64,000 nt of DNA from assembly GCA_046330225.1 (NCBI GenBank), contig JAXLTD010000001.1, positions 186,001-250,000 of the forward strand. Direction: 5' to 3'. Source of the DNA: CANJIV01 sp046330225 (GTDB lineage: Bacteria > Actinomycetota > Thermoleophilia > Solirubrobacterales > Solirubrobacteraceae). This document shows, piece after piece, positions 49,312-56,854 of the stretch. The translations under genes were made by a program, and so were the position numbers. Below the pieces are notes generated by a model, which made no database searches, was not told the DNA's origin, and was given only the letters and a program-made list of their open reading frames with translations. Numbering within the stretch: the stretch's first letter is position 1; the number at the start of each line of letters is the position of its first letter.

Positions 49312-50766
49312 ATGGGGACCTCCAAGGTCCAGCGGGTGCCGATCGTCGCGATGCCGCCGGAGCGGTTCGCCACGGTGGCCGGGGCTGAGCAGTGGGCGGA
49401 GTTCGAAGACCTGATCAACCGTGCGGGCGAGGCCCTGCGCGGCCGGGTGATCTGGAGCGTGAACTCCACCGCCCGCGGCGGGGTGGCCGAGATGCTCCTG
49501 TCGCTCACGGCCTACGCGCGCGGCGCGGGCGTGGACTCTCGCTGGGCAGTCATCGAGGGCGACCCGGACTTCTTCCACGTCACGAAGCGGATCCACAATC
49601 ACCTCCACGGCCACGCCGGCGACGGCGGCGAGCTCGGCCCGGCCGAGCACGCGATCTACGAGCGCACGCTGGCCGCCAATGCCTCCGACCTCGCCAAGCT
49701 GATCCGCCCGCAGGACATCGTGCTGCTGCACGATCCGCAGACCGCGGGCCTTGTCGACGCCGTCAAGGAGCGCGGCGCGAAGGTGATCTGGCGGGCCCAC
49801 ATCGGGCTGGACCTCCCGAACGACATCGCCCGGAACGCCTGGGACTTCCTGATCCCGTACGTGGTGAACGCCGACGCGTTCGTCTTCTCACGCAGCGCCT
49901 ACGTGTGGGAAGGGCTGCCCGAGGACAAGATCACGATCATCCCGCCGTCGATCGACGCCTTCTCGGCCAAGAACATCGGCCTCACGCCGCCGCACGTCCT
50001 CGGCGTGCTGAACGCCGCGGGGCTGCTCGACGAAGGGGAGTACGGCGACCCGACGTTCGCCCGCCGGGACGGCACGCCGGGCCGTGTTGACCGCCGCGCC
50101 GAGATCATCGAGGGGGCGCCCATGGGCCCCGACGACCGGATCGTCACGCAGGTGTCGCGGTGGGACAAGCTCAAGGACCCGATCGGCGTCATGCGCGGGT
50201 TCGTCGAGCACGTGCTGCCGCACAGCACGGCGCACCTCGTGCTCGCCGGGCCGGCGGTCGCCGCGGTCAGCGACGATCCGGAGGGCCTGGAGGTCTGGCA
50301 CCAGACCTGCGGCTTCTTCGACTCGCTGCCGTTCGATCTCCAGCGCCAGATCCACCTCGCGGCCCTGCCGATGGAAGACCCGGAGGAGAACGCTGTCATC
50401 GTGAACGCGCTGCAGCGCCACTCGACCGTCGTGATCCAGAAGAGCCTCGCCGAAGGCTTCGGGCTCACCGTGGCCGAGGCGATGTGGAAGGGCCGCCCGG
50501 TCGTGGCGAGCCGGATCGGCGGCATCCAGGACCAGATCGAGGACGGCGTGAGCGGCCTGCTCGTCGACCCGCTCGACCTGACCGAGATGGGCGCGGCGGT
50601 GTGCCGGCTGCTGGACCATCCGAGCCTCGCCGCGGGCATCGGCGGGGAGGCGGAGCTGCGCGTTCGCGACCACTTCCTCGGGCCGCGCCACCTCTCGCAG
50701 TATTTCTCGCTCATCCAGGCGCTGCTGTCCGGCGAGCCGATCCCCCCGGGCCGGGTCCCGGCGTGA
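49312..50766 (+). CDS. treT: trehalose synthase-like GT4 glycosyltransferase (TreT type)
   Basis: A 484-residue retaining glycosyltransferase of the GT4 family. The N-terminal Rossmann half has GRVIWSVNSTARGGVAEMLLSL (donor/acceptor loop), the C-terminal half VTQVSRWDKLKDPIGVMRGF and the EX7E motif in KSLAEGFGLTVAEAMWKG. The best match is trehalose glycosyltransferring synthase (TreT), which joins NDP-glucose and glucose to trehalose; trehalose phosphorylase is the main alternative. ATG with GGAG 6 nt upstream. A 9-bp hairpin follows. It may oppose the GH15 enzyme in trehalose turnover. Confidence 0.85.
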   Translation: MGTSKVQRVPIVAMPPERFATVAGAEQWAEFEDLINRAGEALRGRVIWSVNSTARGGVAEMLLSLTAYARGAGVDSRWAVIEGDPDFFHVTKRIHNHLHGHAGDGGELGPAEHAIYERTLAANASDLAKLIRPQDIVLLHDPQTAGLVDAVKERGAKVIWRAHIGLDLPNDIARNAWDFLIPYVVNADAFVFSRSAYVWEGLPEDKITIIPPSIDAFSAKNIGLTPPHVLGVLNAAGLLDEGEYGDPTFARRDGTPGRVDRRAEIIEGAPMGPDDRIVTQVSRWDKLKDPIGVMRGFVEHVLPHSTAHLVLAGPAVAAVSDDPEGLEVWHQTCGFFDSLPFDLQRQIHLAALPMEDPEENAVIVNALQRHSTVVIQKSLAEGFGLTVAEAMWKGRPVVASRIGGIQDQIEDGVSGLLVDPLDLTEMGAAVCRLLDHPSLAAGIGGEAELRVRDHFLGPRHLSQYFSLIQALLSGEPIPPGRVPA

Positions 50767-50795
50767 GCGCGGTCCGCGCCGAGGCCGGCGGGGCA

Positions 50796-50817
50796 GGCGG
50801 GCCGCGAACGGCCCGCC
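50796..50817. terminator. hairpin terminator after treT
   Basis: GGCGGGCCG (50796-50804), tetraloop CGAA, CGGCCCGCC (50809-50817): a perfect 9-bp stem 29 nt past the treT stop. The remaining intergenic DNA up to 51058 shows no gene I can support. Confidence 0.7.
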
Positions 50818-51058
50818 CGCACACCGGCCGGTCATGGATCGCCACTGCACTGCTACGTCCCAGGACTTCGTGTCATGCCTGGGTGGCGTCGACACTCCCG
50901 GCCACCGGGACTGGCCGCCGGCGCGAGGCCGGCGCGGGGCCCGGCTGCACGCCCGAGGGCGCGCCGGCCGAGTGGGCGATCCGCCGGCGGCGCGGAGGCT
51001 ACCGGCTCGGACCGGCTGGCATGACACCGCTCGCGCAGTGCGCCAAGATGGACTGACC

Positions 51059-51640
51059 GTGTTCGAAGTCCGTCTCCACGGCCGCGGAGGCCAAGGCGTG
51101 GTCACCGCCGCCGAGCTGCTCTCCGTCGCCGCCTTCCGCGAAGGCCGCCACGCCCAGGCGTTCCCGACCTTCGGGTCCGAGCGGACCGGCGCACCCGTCA
51201 CCTCGTTCTGCCGCATCGACGACCACGAGATCCGCGCCCGTGAGCCGATCTCCGAGCCCGATGCCGTGATCGTCCAGGACCCCACGCTGCTGCACCAGGT
51301 CGACGTGTTCGGCGGACTGAAGCCCGACGGCTACGTGCTCATCAACTCGTCGCGCACCTTCGAGGAGCTCGGCATCGGGGAGTTCGCCGCCCGCTTCCGG
51401 CGCGAGCGGCTGGTCACCGTTCCGGCGACCGAGATCGCCCGCGAGGAGTTCGGCCGGCCGCTGCCGAACGCCGCGCTGCTCGGCGGCCTCGCCGCGCTCA
51501 GCGGCCTCATCACCATCGACTCGGTCGCCGCGGCCATCCGGGAGCGCTTCGCCGGCCCCGTGGGCGACGGCAACGTCCGCGCCGCCCAGCGCGCCCACGA
51601 CCTCGTCGCCGCCCAACTGAAGGAGCTTGCCAGTGCTTGA
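51059..51640 (+). CDS. porG: 2-oxoacid:ferredoxin oxidoreductase, gamma subunit
   Basis: A 193-residue gamma subunit of the pyruvate/2-oxoacid:ferredoxin oxidoreductase family. The CoA-binding-domain start FEVRLHGRGGQGVVTAAELL, then PTFGSERTGAPVTSFCRI and NAALLGGLAALSGL are characteristic. The GTG start at 51059 begins the conserved region; CAAGAT nine bases ahead may be a leaderless -10 box. It is followed by alpha (8-bp overlap) and the fused beta subunit. The enzyme oxidatively decarboxylates a 2-oxoacid to acyl-CoA with ferredoxin, or runs in reverse; pyruvate versus branched-chain or 2-oxoglutarate is not resolved. Confidence 0.88.
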   Translation: MFEVRLHGRGGQGVVTAAELLSVAAFREGRHAQAFPTFGSERTGAPVTSFCRIDDHEIRAREPISEPDAVIVQDPTLLHQVDVFGGLKPDGYVLINSSRTFEELGIGEFAARFRRERLVTVPATEIAREEFGRPLPNAALLGGLAALSGLITIDSVAAAIRERFAGPVGDGNVRAAQRAHDLVAAQLKELASA

Positions 51641-52487
51641 GCAGATCGAGGGCTCCCAGGCCGTGGCCCGGGCCGTGGCGGCCTGCCGCCCCGAGGTGAT
51701 CTGCGCCTACCCGATCTCCCCGCAGACCCACATCGTCGAGGCGCTGTCGGACCTGGTGCGCTCGGGGAAGCTCGAACCCTGCGAGTACATCAACGTCGAG
51801 TCCGAGTTCGGCGCGATGTCGGTGGCGATCGGGGCGTCGGCCGCCGGAGCGCGGGCGTACACCGCCACGGCCAGCCAGGGGCTGCTCTTCATGGCCGAGG
51901 CGCTCTTCAACGCCTCCGGCCTGGGGCTGCCGATCGTGATGACGGTGGCCAACCGGGCTATCGGTGCGCCGATCAACATCTGGAACGACCACTCGGACTC
52001 GATGTCGCAGCGCGACTCGGGCTGGATCCAGCTCTACGCCGAGACCAACCAGGAGGCCGCCGACCTCCACGTCCAGGCCTACCGGCTCGCCGAGGAGGTC
52101 TCGCTGCCGGTCATGGTGTGCATGGACGGCTTCATCCTCACGCACGCGTACGAGCGGGTGGACCTGCCGCGCCCCGACCAGGTCGACGCCTTCCTGCCGC
52201 CGTTCGTGCCCCGCCAGGTGCTCGATCCGTCAGAGCCGGTGACGATCGGCGCGATGGTCGGCCCCGAGGCGTTCATGGAGGTCCGCTACCTCGCGCACGC
52301 CAAGCAGATGCAGGCGCTCGACCTCATCCCCCAGATCGCCGATGAGTTCGAGGCCGCCTTCACCGGCGCTCGGGCGGGCTGCTGCGCCGCTACCGCTCCG
52401 ACGACGCCGAGACCGTGGTGCTGGCGCTCGGCTCGGTGCTCGGCACGATCGAGGACGTCGTGGACGAGCTGCGGGAGGAGGGCGTGA
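51633..52487 (+). CDS. porA: 2-oxoacid:ferredoxin oxidoreductase, alpha subunit, 5' part (frameshifted)
   Basis: Alpha subunit, pyrimidine-binding part: SQAVARAVAACRPEVICAYPISPQTHIVEALSDL, YINVESEFGAMSVAIGASAAGARAYTATASQGL, ANRAIGAPINIWNDHSDSM. GTG 51633 has AAGGAG 7 nt upstream and overlaps gamma by 8 bp. The real frame ends near 52372-52378 (CGGGCGGGC), where one base is missing; residues after FTGAR are out of frame. The rest of the protein continues in the frame ending at 52885. The complete subunit would be ~417 residues, normal for the family. Confidence 0.85.
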   Translation: MLEQIEGSQAVARAVAACRPEVICAYPISPQTHIVEALSDLVRSGKLEPCEYINVESEFGAMSVAIGASAAGARAYTATASQGLLFMAEALFNASGLGLPIVMTVANRAIGAPINIWNDHSDSMSQRDSGWIQLYAETNQEAADLHVQAYRLAEEVSLPVMVCMDGFILTHAYERVDLPRPDQVDAFLPPFVPRQVLDPSEPVTIGAMVGPEAFMEVRYLAHAKQMQALDLIPQIADEFEAAFTGARAGCCAATAPTTPRPWCWRSARCSARSRTSWTSCGRRA

Positions 52488-52885
52488 GCATCGGCGCGGT
52501 CGGCCTGAAGTCCTTCCGGCCGTTCCCGATGGAGGAGGTCCGCGCCGCGCTGGAGCACGCCAAGCGCGTGGTCGTTCTCGAGAAGGCGCTCGCCGTCGGG
52601 GTCGGCGGCATCGTCTCGGCCAACGTGCGCATGGCGCTGTCGGGCATCGCGCTGCACGGGTCCACCGTCGTGGCCGGCCTCGGCGGGCGCCCGATCACGG
52701 CGGCATCGCTGCGGGACCTCTTCCTGCGGGCGACGCGCGACGAGCTCGGGCAGCTCGAGTTCCTCGACCTGGACTGGGAGCGCGTCGAGCGCGAGCTGCA
52801 GCGCATGCGGGAATCGGGCCGCTCCGGGCCCCATGCGGAGAACATGCTGCGCGACGTCGGCGCCATCGCGTCGCGGTCGCATTAG
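52380..52885 (+). CDS. porA: 2-oxoacid:ferredoxin oxidoreductase, alpha subunit, 3' part (frameshifted)
   Basis: C-terminal portion of the same alpha subunit, readable from about 52380 (LLRRYRSDDAETVVLALGSVLGTIEDVVDELREEG) through the transketolase-C-like segment VGLKSFRPFPMEEVRAALEHAKRVVVLEKALAVG to GAIASRSH. There is no plausible independent start or RBS at the break, so it is a fragment created by the frameshift. The start coordinate marks where the correct frame resumes. The beta-fusion gene starts 9 bp after its stop. Confidence 0.82.
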
Positions 52886-52894
52886 GAGACGGAC

Positions 52895-55726
52895 ATGCCC
52901 GACGCCGACGCCCAGACCCAGACGATCCGCTTCTACCAGGCCGGCAGCTTCGCGGTTGGCAACCGGCTGCTCAGCCCCGACGAGCGCACCGTCCAGGCGC
53001 ACACCGAGCGCTCGAACTCGCTCACCTCCGGCCACCGGGCCTGCCAGGGCTGCGGCGAGGCGCTGGGCGCCCGCTACGCCCTCGACGCCGCGATGGCGGC
53101 GACCAAGGGGCAGCTCATCGCCGCCAACGCGACCGGCTGCCTCGAGGTCTTCTCGACGCCGTATCCCGAGTCGTCCTGGCAGATGCCCTGGATCCACTCG
53201 CTGTTCGGCAACGCGCCGGCGGTCGCCACGGGGATCGCGGCGGCCCTGCGGGCCAAGGGGCGCGAGGACATCCGCGTGGTCGGCCAGGGCGGCGACGGCG
53301 GCACCGTCGACATCGGCTTCGGCTGCCTGTCGGGGATGTTCGAGCGCAACGACGACGTGCTCTTCATCTGCTACGACAACGAGGCGTACATGAACACCGG
53401 GGTCCAGCGCTCGGGCGCGACCCCGCCGGCGGCCCGGACCGCGACGACCAAGCCGGTCGACGGGGCCGGGGGCAACGTGTTCGGCCAGGGCAAGAACGCC
53501 CCGCTCATCGCGATGGCCCACGAGATCCCCTACGTCGCCACCGCGACCGTGGCCGACCTGCGCGACCTCGAGGCGAAGGTGACGACGGCGATGGAGTTCC
53601 GCGGGGCCCGCTACCTGCACGTCTTCGTCCCCTGCCCGCTGGGGTGGGGCGCCGCCTCGCACGACACGATCCGCCTGGCCCGGCTCGTGAAGGAGACCGG
53701 GCTCTTCCCCGTGTTCGAGGCCCGCGACGGCGAGGTGACCGCGGTGTCGAAGATCCGCCGCCAGGTCCCCGTGGAGGAGTACCTCTCGCTCCAGCGCCGC
53801 TACGCGCACCTGTTCAAGCCGCAGCGCAACGAGGAGGTCCTCGCCCGCATCCAGGCGATGGCCGACCGCAACATCCGCCGCTTCGGCCTGCTGCCCGAGG
53901 GCGGCGAGCAGCCGGGCCTGCCCGGCGAGGCGAGCGCGGCCGCCGGCCTGGCCGACGTCGCGGCCGCAGCGGCGGGCGACGAGCCGAGCCCGGAGCGCGA
54001 GGCCGCCGTCCGGCTCGACGCCCGGCCCGGGCCTGCTCGGCACGATTGCGGCTGCGCCGCGGGGGCCCCAGTGATGGACAAGCCCTTCGCCATCACGCTG
54101 GACGTCGGCTCGAGCCTCGCGAACAAGACCGGCACGTGGCGCACCGAGCGCGCCGTCTACCTCGAGCGCCAGCCGCCGTGCAACCACGCCTGCCCAGCGG
54201 GCGAGGACATCCAGGGCTGGCTCTACGAGGCCGAGTCCGGCGGCGAGGGCTACGAGCGGGCCTGGCGCAAGATCATGGAGACCAACCCGCTCCCGGCGAT
54301 CATGGGGCGGGTCTGCTACCACCCCTGCGAGACCTCCTGCAACCGCGGGCAGCTCGACGAGGCGGTCGGCATCAACTCGGTCGAGCGCTTCCTCGGGGAC
54401 CAGGCGATCGAGCACGGCTGGACCGTCGAGCCGCTCGCGCCGCCCTCCGGCCAGCGCGTGCTCGTCGTCGGCGCCGGCCCGTCGGGGCTGTCGGCCGCCT
54501 ACCACCTGGCCCGGCTCGGCCACGACGTGACGATCCGCGAGGCCGGGCCGCTGGCCGGCGGCATGATGCGCTTCGGGATCCCCACCTACCGGCTCCCGCG
54601 CGACGTGCTCGACGCCGAGGTCCAGCGGATCCTGGACCTCGGGGTCACGCTCGAGCTCGAGGCGAAGGTGACGAACATCCTCGAGACGATGGAGGAGGGC
54701 GGATATCACGCCGCGTTCCTGGCCGTCGGCGCCCACATCGGCAAGCGCGCCTACATCCCCGCCGGTGAGGCCGCCCGCATCGTGGACGCCGTCTCGATGC
54801 TGCGCAGCATGGAGGGCGAGGAGAAGCCGATGCTCGGCCGCCGCGTGGTCATCTACGGCGGCGGGAACACCGCGATCGACGCCGCCCGCACCGCCAAGCG
54901 CCTGGGTGCCGAGGAGGCGATCATCGTCTACCGGCGCGTGCGCGAGGCGATGCCGGCCCACGAGTTCGAGGTCGAGGCCGCCGAGGCCGAGGGCGTGATG
55001 ATGAAGTGGCTCTCCACCATCAAGCGCGCCGACGAGGGCAAGCTCGTGCTCGAGAAGATGGAGCTCGACGACACCGGGTTCCCCCAGCCCACCGGCGAGC
55101 TGGAGGAGCTCGAGGCCGACTCGGTCGTCCTGGCCCTCGGGCAGGAGGCCGACCTCTCGCTGCTGGACGGCGTGCCCGGCCTCGAGATCGAGGACGGCGT
55201 CGTGCAGGTCGACCGCACCATGATGACCGGGCACCCCGGGATCTTCGCGGGCGGCGACATGGTGCCCGCCGAACGGACCGTGACGGTCGGCGTCGGCCAC
55301 GGGCGCCGCGCCGCCCAGTGCGTCGACGCCTACCTGCGCCAGCAGGCCGTCGCCGAGGAGCCCGAGCGCGAGCTGGCGACCTTCGACAAGCTCAACACCT
55401 GGTACTACGCCGACGCGCCGCGGACCGTGCAGCCCGAGCTGGAGCTGGCCCGGCGGGCCTCGACGTTCGAGGAGACGGTCGGCGGCCTGGACGAGGACAC
55501 CGCGCTGTTCGAGGCGCGCCGGTGCCTGTCGTGCGGCAACTGCTTCGGCTGTGACAACTGCTACGGCGTCTGCCCGGACAACGCGGTGCTGAAGATCGGC
55601 ACGCCGGGCGAGATCGGCACGCCGGCCGAGCAGTACGCGATCGACTACGACTACTGCAAGGGCTGCGGGATCTGCGTGGCCGAATGCCCGTGCGGGGCGA
55701 TCACGATGGAGCCCGAGACGATCTGA
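52895..55726 (+). CDS. fusion: oxidoreductase beta subunit - GltD-like flavoprotein - ferredoxin
   Basis: A 943-residue three-part protein. Residues 1-~335 are the thiamine-diphosphate-binding beta subunit (CQGCGEALGARYALDAA; GQGGDGGTVDIGFGCLSG then YDNEAYMNTG). Residues 336-393 are a Pro/Ala-rich linker with CGC. Residues 394-~850 are a GltD-like FAD/NAD(P) oxidoreductase (CNHACPAGEDIQGWL, VLVVGAGPSGLSAAYHLA, VVIYGGGNTAIDAARTAKRLG). Residues ~875-943 are a 2[4Fe-4S]-type ferredoxin (CLSCGNCFGCDNCYGVCP, CKGCGICVAECPCGAI). The layout suggests direct NAD(P)H/ferredoxin coupling. ATG follows AGGAGA. Its 3' end is duplicated at 60599. Confidence 0.88.
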   Translation: MPDADAQTQTIRFYQAGSFAVGNRLLSPDERTVQAHTERSNSLTSGHRACQGCGEALGARYALDAAMAATKGQLIAANATGCLEVFSTPYPESSWQMPWIHSLFGNAPAVATGIAAALRAKGREDIRVVGQGGDGGTVDIGFGCLSGMFERNDDVLFICYDNEAYMNTGVQRSGATPPAARTATTKPVDGAGGNVFGQGKNAPLIAMAHEIPYVATATVADLRDLEAKVTTAMEFRGARYLHVFVPCPLGWGAASHDTIRLARLVKETGLFPVFEARDGEVTAVSKIRRQVPVEEYLSLQRRYAHLFKPQRNEEVLARIQAMADRNIRRFGLLPEGGEQPGLPGEASAAAGLADVAAAAAGDEPSPEREAAVRLDARPGPARHDCGCAAGAPVMDKPFAITLDVGSSLANKTGTWRTERAVYLERQPPCNHACPAGEDIQGWLYEAESGGEGYERAWRKIMETNPLPAIMGRVCYHPCETSCNRGQLDEAVGINSVERFLGDQAIEHGWTVEPLAPPSGQRVLVVGAGPSGLSAAYHLARLGHDVTIREAGPLAGGMMRFGIPTYRLPRDVLDAEVQRILDLGVTLELEAKVTNILETMEEGGYHAAFLAVGAHIGKRAYIPAGEAARIVDAVSMLRSMEGEEKPMLGRRVVIYGGGNTAIDAARTAKRLGAEEAIIVYRRVREAMPAHEFEVEAAEAEGVMMKWLSTIKRADEGKLVLEKMELDDTGFPQPTGELEELEADSVVLALGQEADLSLLDGVPGLEIEDGVVQVDRTMMTGHPGIFAGGDMVPAERTVTVGVGHGRRAAQCVDAYLRQQAVAEEPERELATFDKLNTWYYADAPRTVQPELELARRASTFEETVGGLDEDTALFEARRCLSCGNCFGCDNCYGVCPDNAVLKIGTPGEIGTPAEQYAIDYDYCKGCGICVAECPCGAITMEPETI

Positions 55727-55740
55727 GGGGGCGGGGCCGG
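55403..55740 (+). repeat. 338-bp direct repeat, copy 1
   Basis: Last 324 bp of the oxidoreductase fusion gene plus 14 bp downstream. It is repeated at 60599-60936 with three differences, all synonymous third-position changes (Tyr, Glu and Ile codons). The boundaries are sharp: similarity stops at 55402 and 55741. Confidence 0.95.
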
Positions 55741-55755
55741 GGTCGGTTGCCGGCC
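55735..55755 (+). terminator. hairpin after the oxidoreductase operon
   Basis: GGCCGG (55735-55740) and CCGGCC (55750-55755) pair around a 9-nt loop, just past the stop. The repeat boundary at 55740 falls exactly at the edge of the loop. Confidence 0.45.
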
Positions 55756-55785
55756 GGGCTCCGATGCTGCCGGCGAGGGGTTGCG

Positions 55786-56448
55786 TCAGGTCCGGCAGGC
55801 GCGGGCCTGGGCGTGCAGGGCGCTGCGGGCGGCGGAGAGGGCCCGGGCGACGGCTCGGCGGTTCGCGGCGGTGGGGTTCCGGCGCGCCTTGGCGCGGGCG
55901 GCCTGGAGGGCGTCGTATCGCCTGATGGCCGTACGGCTGCTGATCAGGCAGGCCGTGCTCGCAATGGGCGCGAGCTTGGTGATCGTGACCCGGAAATGCG
56001 GTGGGCCATCGCACTCACTCGTCGACTGAACGAGGAGCCGGTACGTCTGGCCAGGCCGCAGCGTCACCTTCACGAACCCACGGCCCGACACGAACGGTCG
56101 GATCTTGATCTGACCGTCCTCGAACAGCGTCGCCGATGCGCACACGAAAGCCTGCGAGTCATCGAGGCTCAAGAACCTGTATTTCGCCGTCCGCTCGGTC
56201 CCGGTCGGGACAAACATGTAGTTGCGGGTCCGACCCCTGTTGAGGACGCTCGTAAAGTCCGATCGGCGCAGGAAGCTCACCGCCTCGCGAGTGGCGACCG
56301 GGTCGCTCCTAAGTGACATAGGGGCGGCTGTGGCGCTGCCCGAGGTCTGCCCCTCGGCGTAGCCGAGGAGGATGAGGAAGAAGATCAGAATGCCGCCGAC
56401 GGTCGCCCGCCGCGCAACTACCTTCCCGGTGAGCCGCAGCCGTGTCAT
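55786..56448 (-). CDS. exported/membrane-anchored protein of unknown function
   Basis: A 220-residue protein with a basic N-terminus and one hydrophobic helix (VGGILIFFLILLGYAEG, ~17-33; signal peptide or anchor). A beta-rich extracellular region follows (RTRNYMFVPTGTERTAKYRFLSLDDSQAFVCASA, GFVKVTLRPGQTYRLLVQSTSECDGPPHFRVTITKL) and a basic Ala/Arg-rich tail. The start overlaps the stop of the upstream secreted nuclease gene by one base (TGATG), so the two are co-translated. GC content is lower than in neighbouring genes. I do not recognise the family. Confidence 0.7.
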   Translation of the reverse strand: MTRLRLTGKVVARRATVGGILIFFLILLGYAEGQTSGSATAAPMSLRSDPVATREAVSFLRRSDFTSVLNRGRTRNYMFVPTGTERTAKYRFLSLDDSQAFVCASATLFEDGQIKIRPFVSGRGFVKVTLRPGQTYRLLVQSTSECDGPPHFRVTITKLAPIASTACLISSRTAIRRYDALQAARAKARRNPTAANRRAVARALSAARSALHAQARACRT

Positions 56449-56854
56449 CAGTTCTTCGGAACGGCGAGCGTCGCCGAGAGCGGCCAGTGGTCTGAGTGAG
56501 CGTCCTCCGTGCGAACGGTTACGTCGCTCACCGGGATGCCGGGCGCGACGAAGATGTAGTCGAGCTTTGCCATGGAGGTGATCGGCCCGAGGACGGGCTG
56601 CTTCGGTTGGGAGAGCTGGCATGGCACGCGGCGCGATGTTGCGGTGTCGCGGTTGCCGGATGAGTTGTCGACTTCGGTGAGTCCCATAGTCTGGTAGTAG
56701 CGCTGGAGAAGCGTGCCCGCGCTTGGCGCGATGTTCCAGCAGTTCGTCAGGTGGTGGGGGAGGTTGAAGTCGCCGAGGATCACCTTCTTCCAGCTGAGCG
56801 GGTCGCTGCCCACGATGCTCGCGACGTTCTCGTAGGTCCAGATGGCCTGCGGGG
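56448..56854 (-). CDS. secreted endonuclease/exonuclease/phosphatase protein, 3' part (frameshifted)
   Basis: Completes the EEP catalytic domain: QAIWTYENVASIV, then KVILGDFNLPHHLTNCW (the GDFN motif) and TEDAHSDHWPLSATLAV (the SDH motif with the catalytic histidine). The frame resumes after the G5 run (plus strand 56851-56855), where one base appears to be missing (HPNPPQAIWTYEN would be restored). No separate start is plausible. It ends at TGA 56450-56448, overlapping the start of the downstream exported protein. Confidence 0.8.

Noticed and set aside
50767..51058. A small gene in the 292-bp gap before the oxidoreductase operon
   Set aside because: Open frames here are GC shadows without RBS or -10 box; apart from the hairpin at 50796-50817 nothing stands out.
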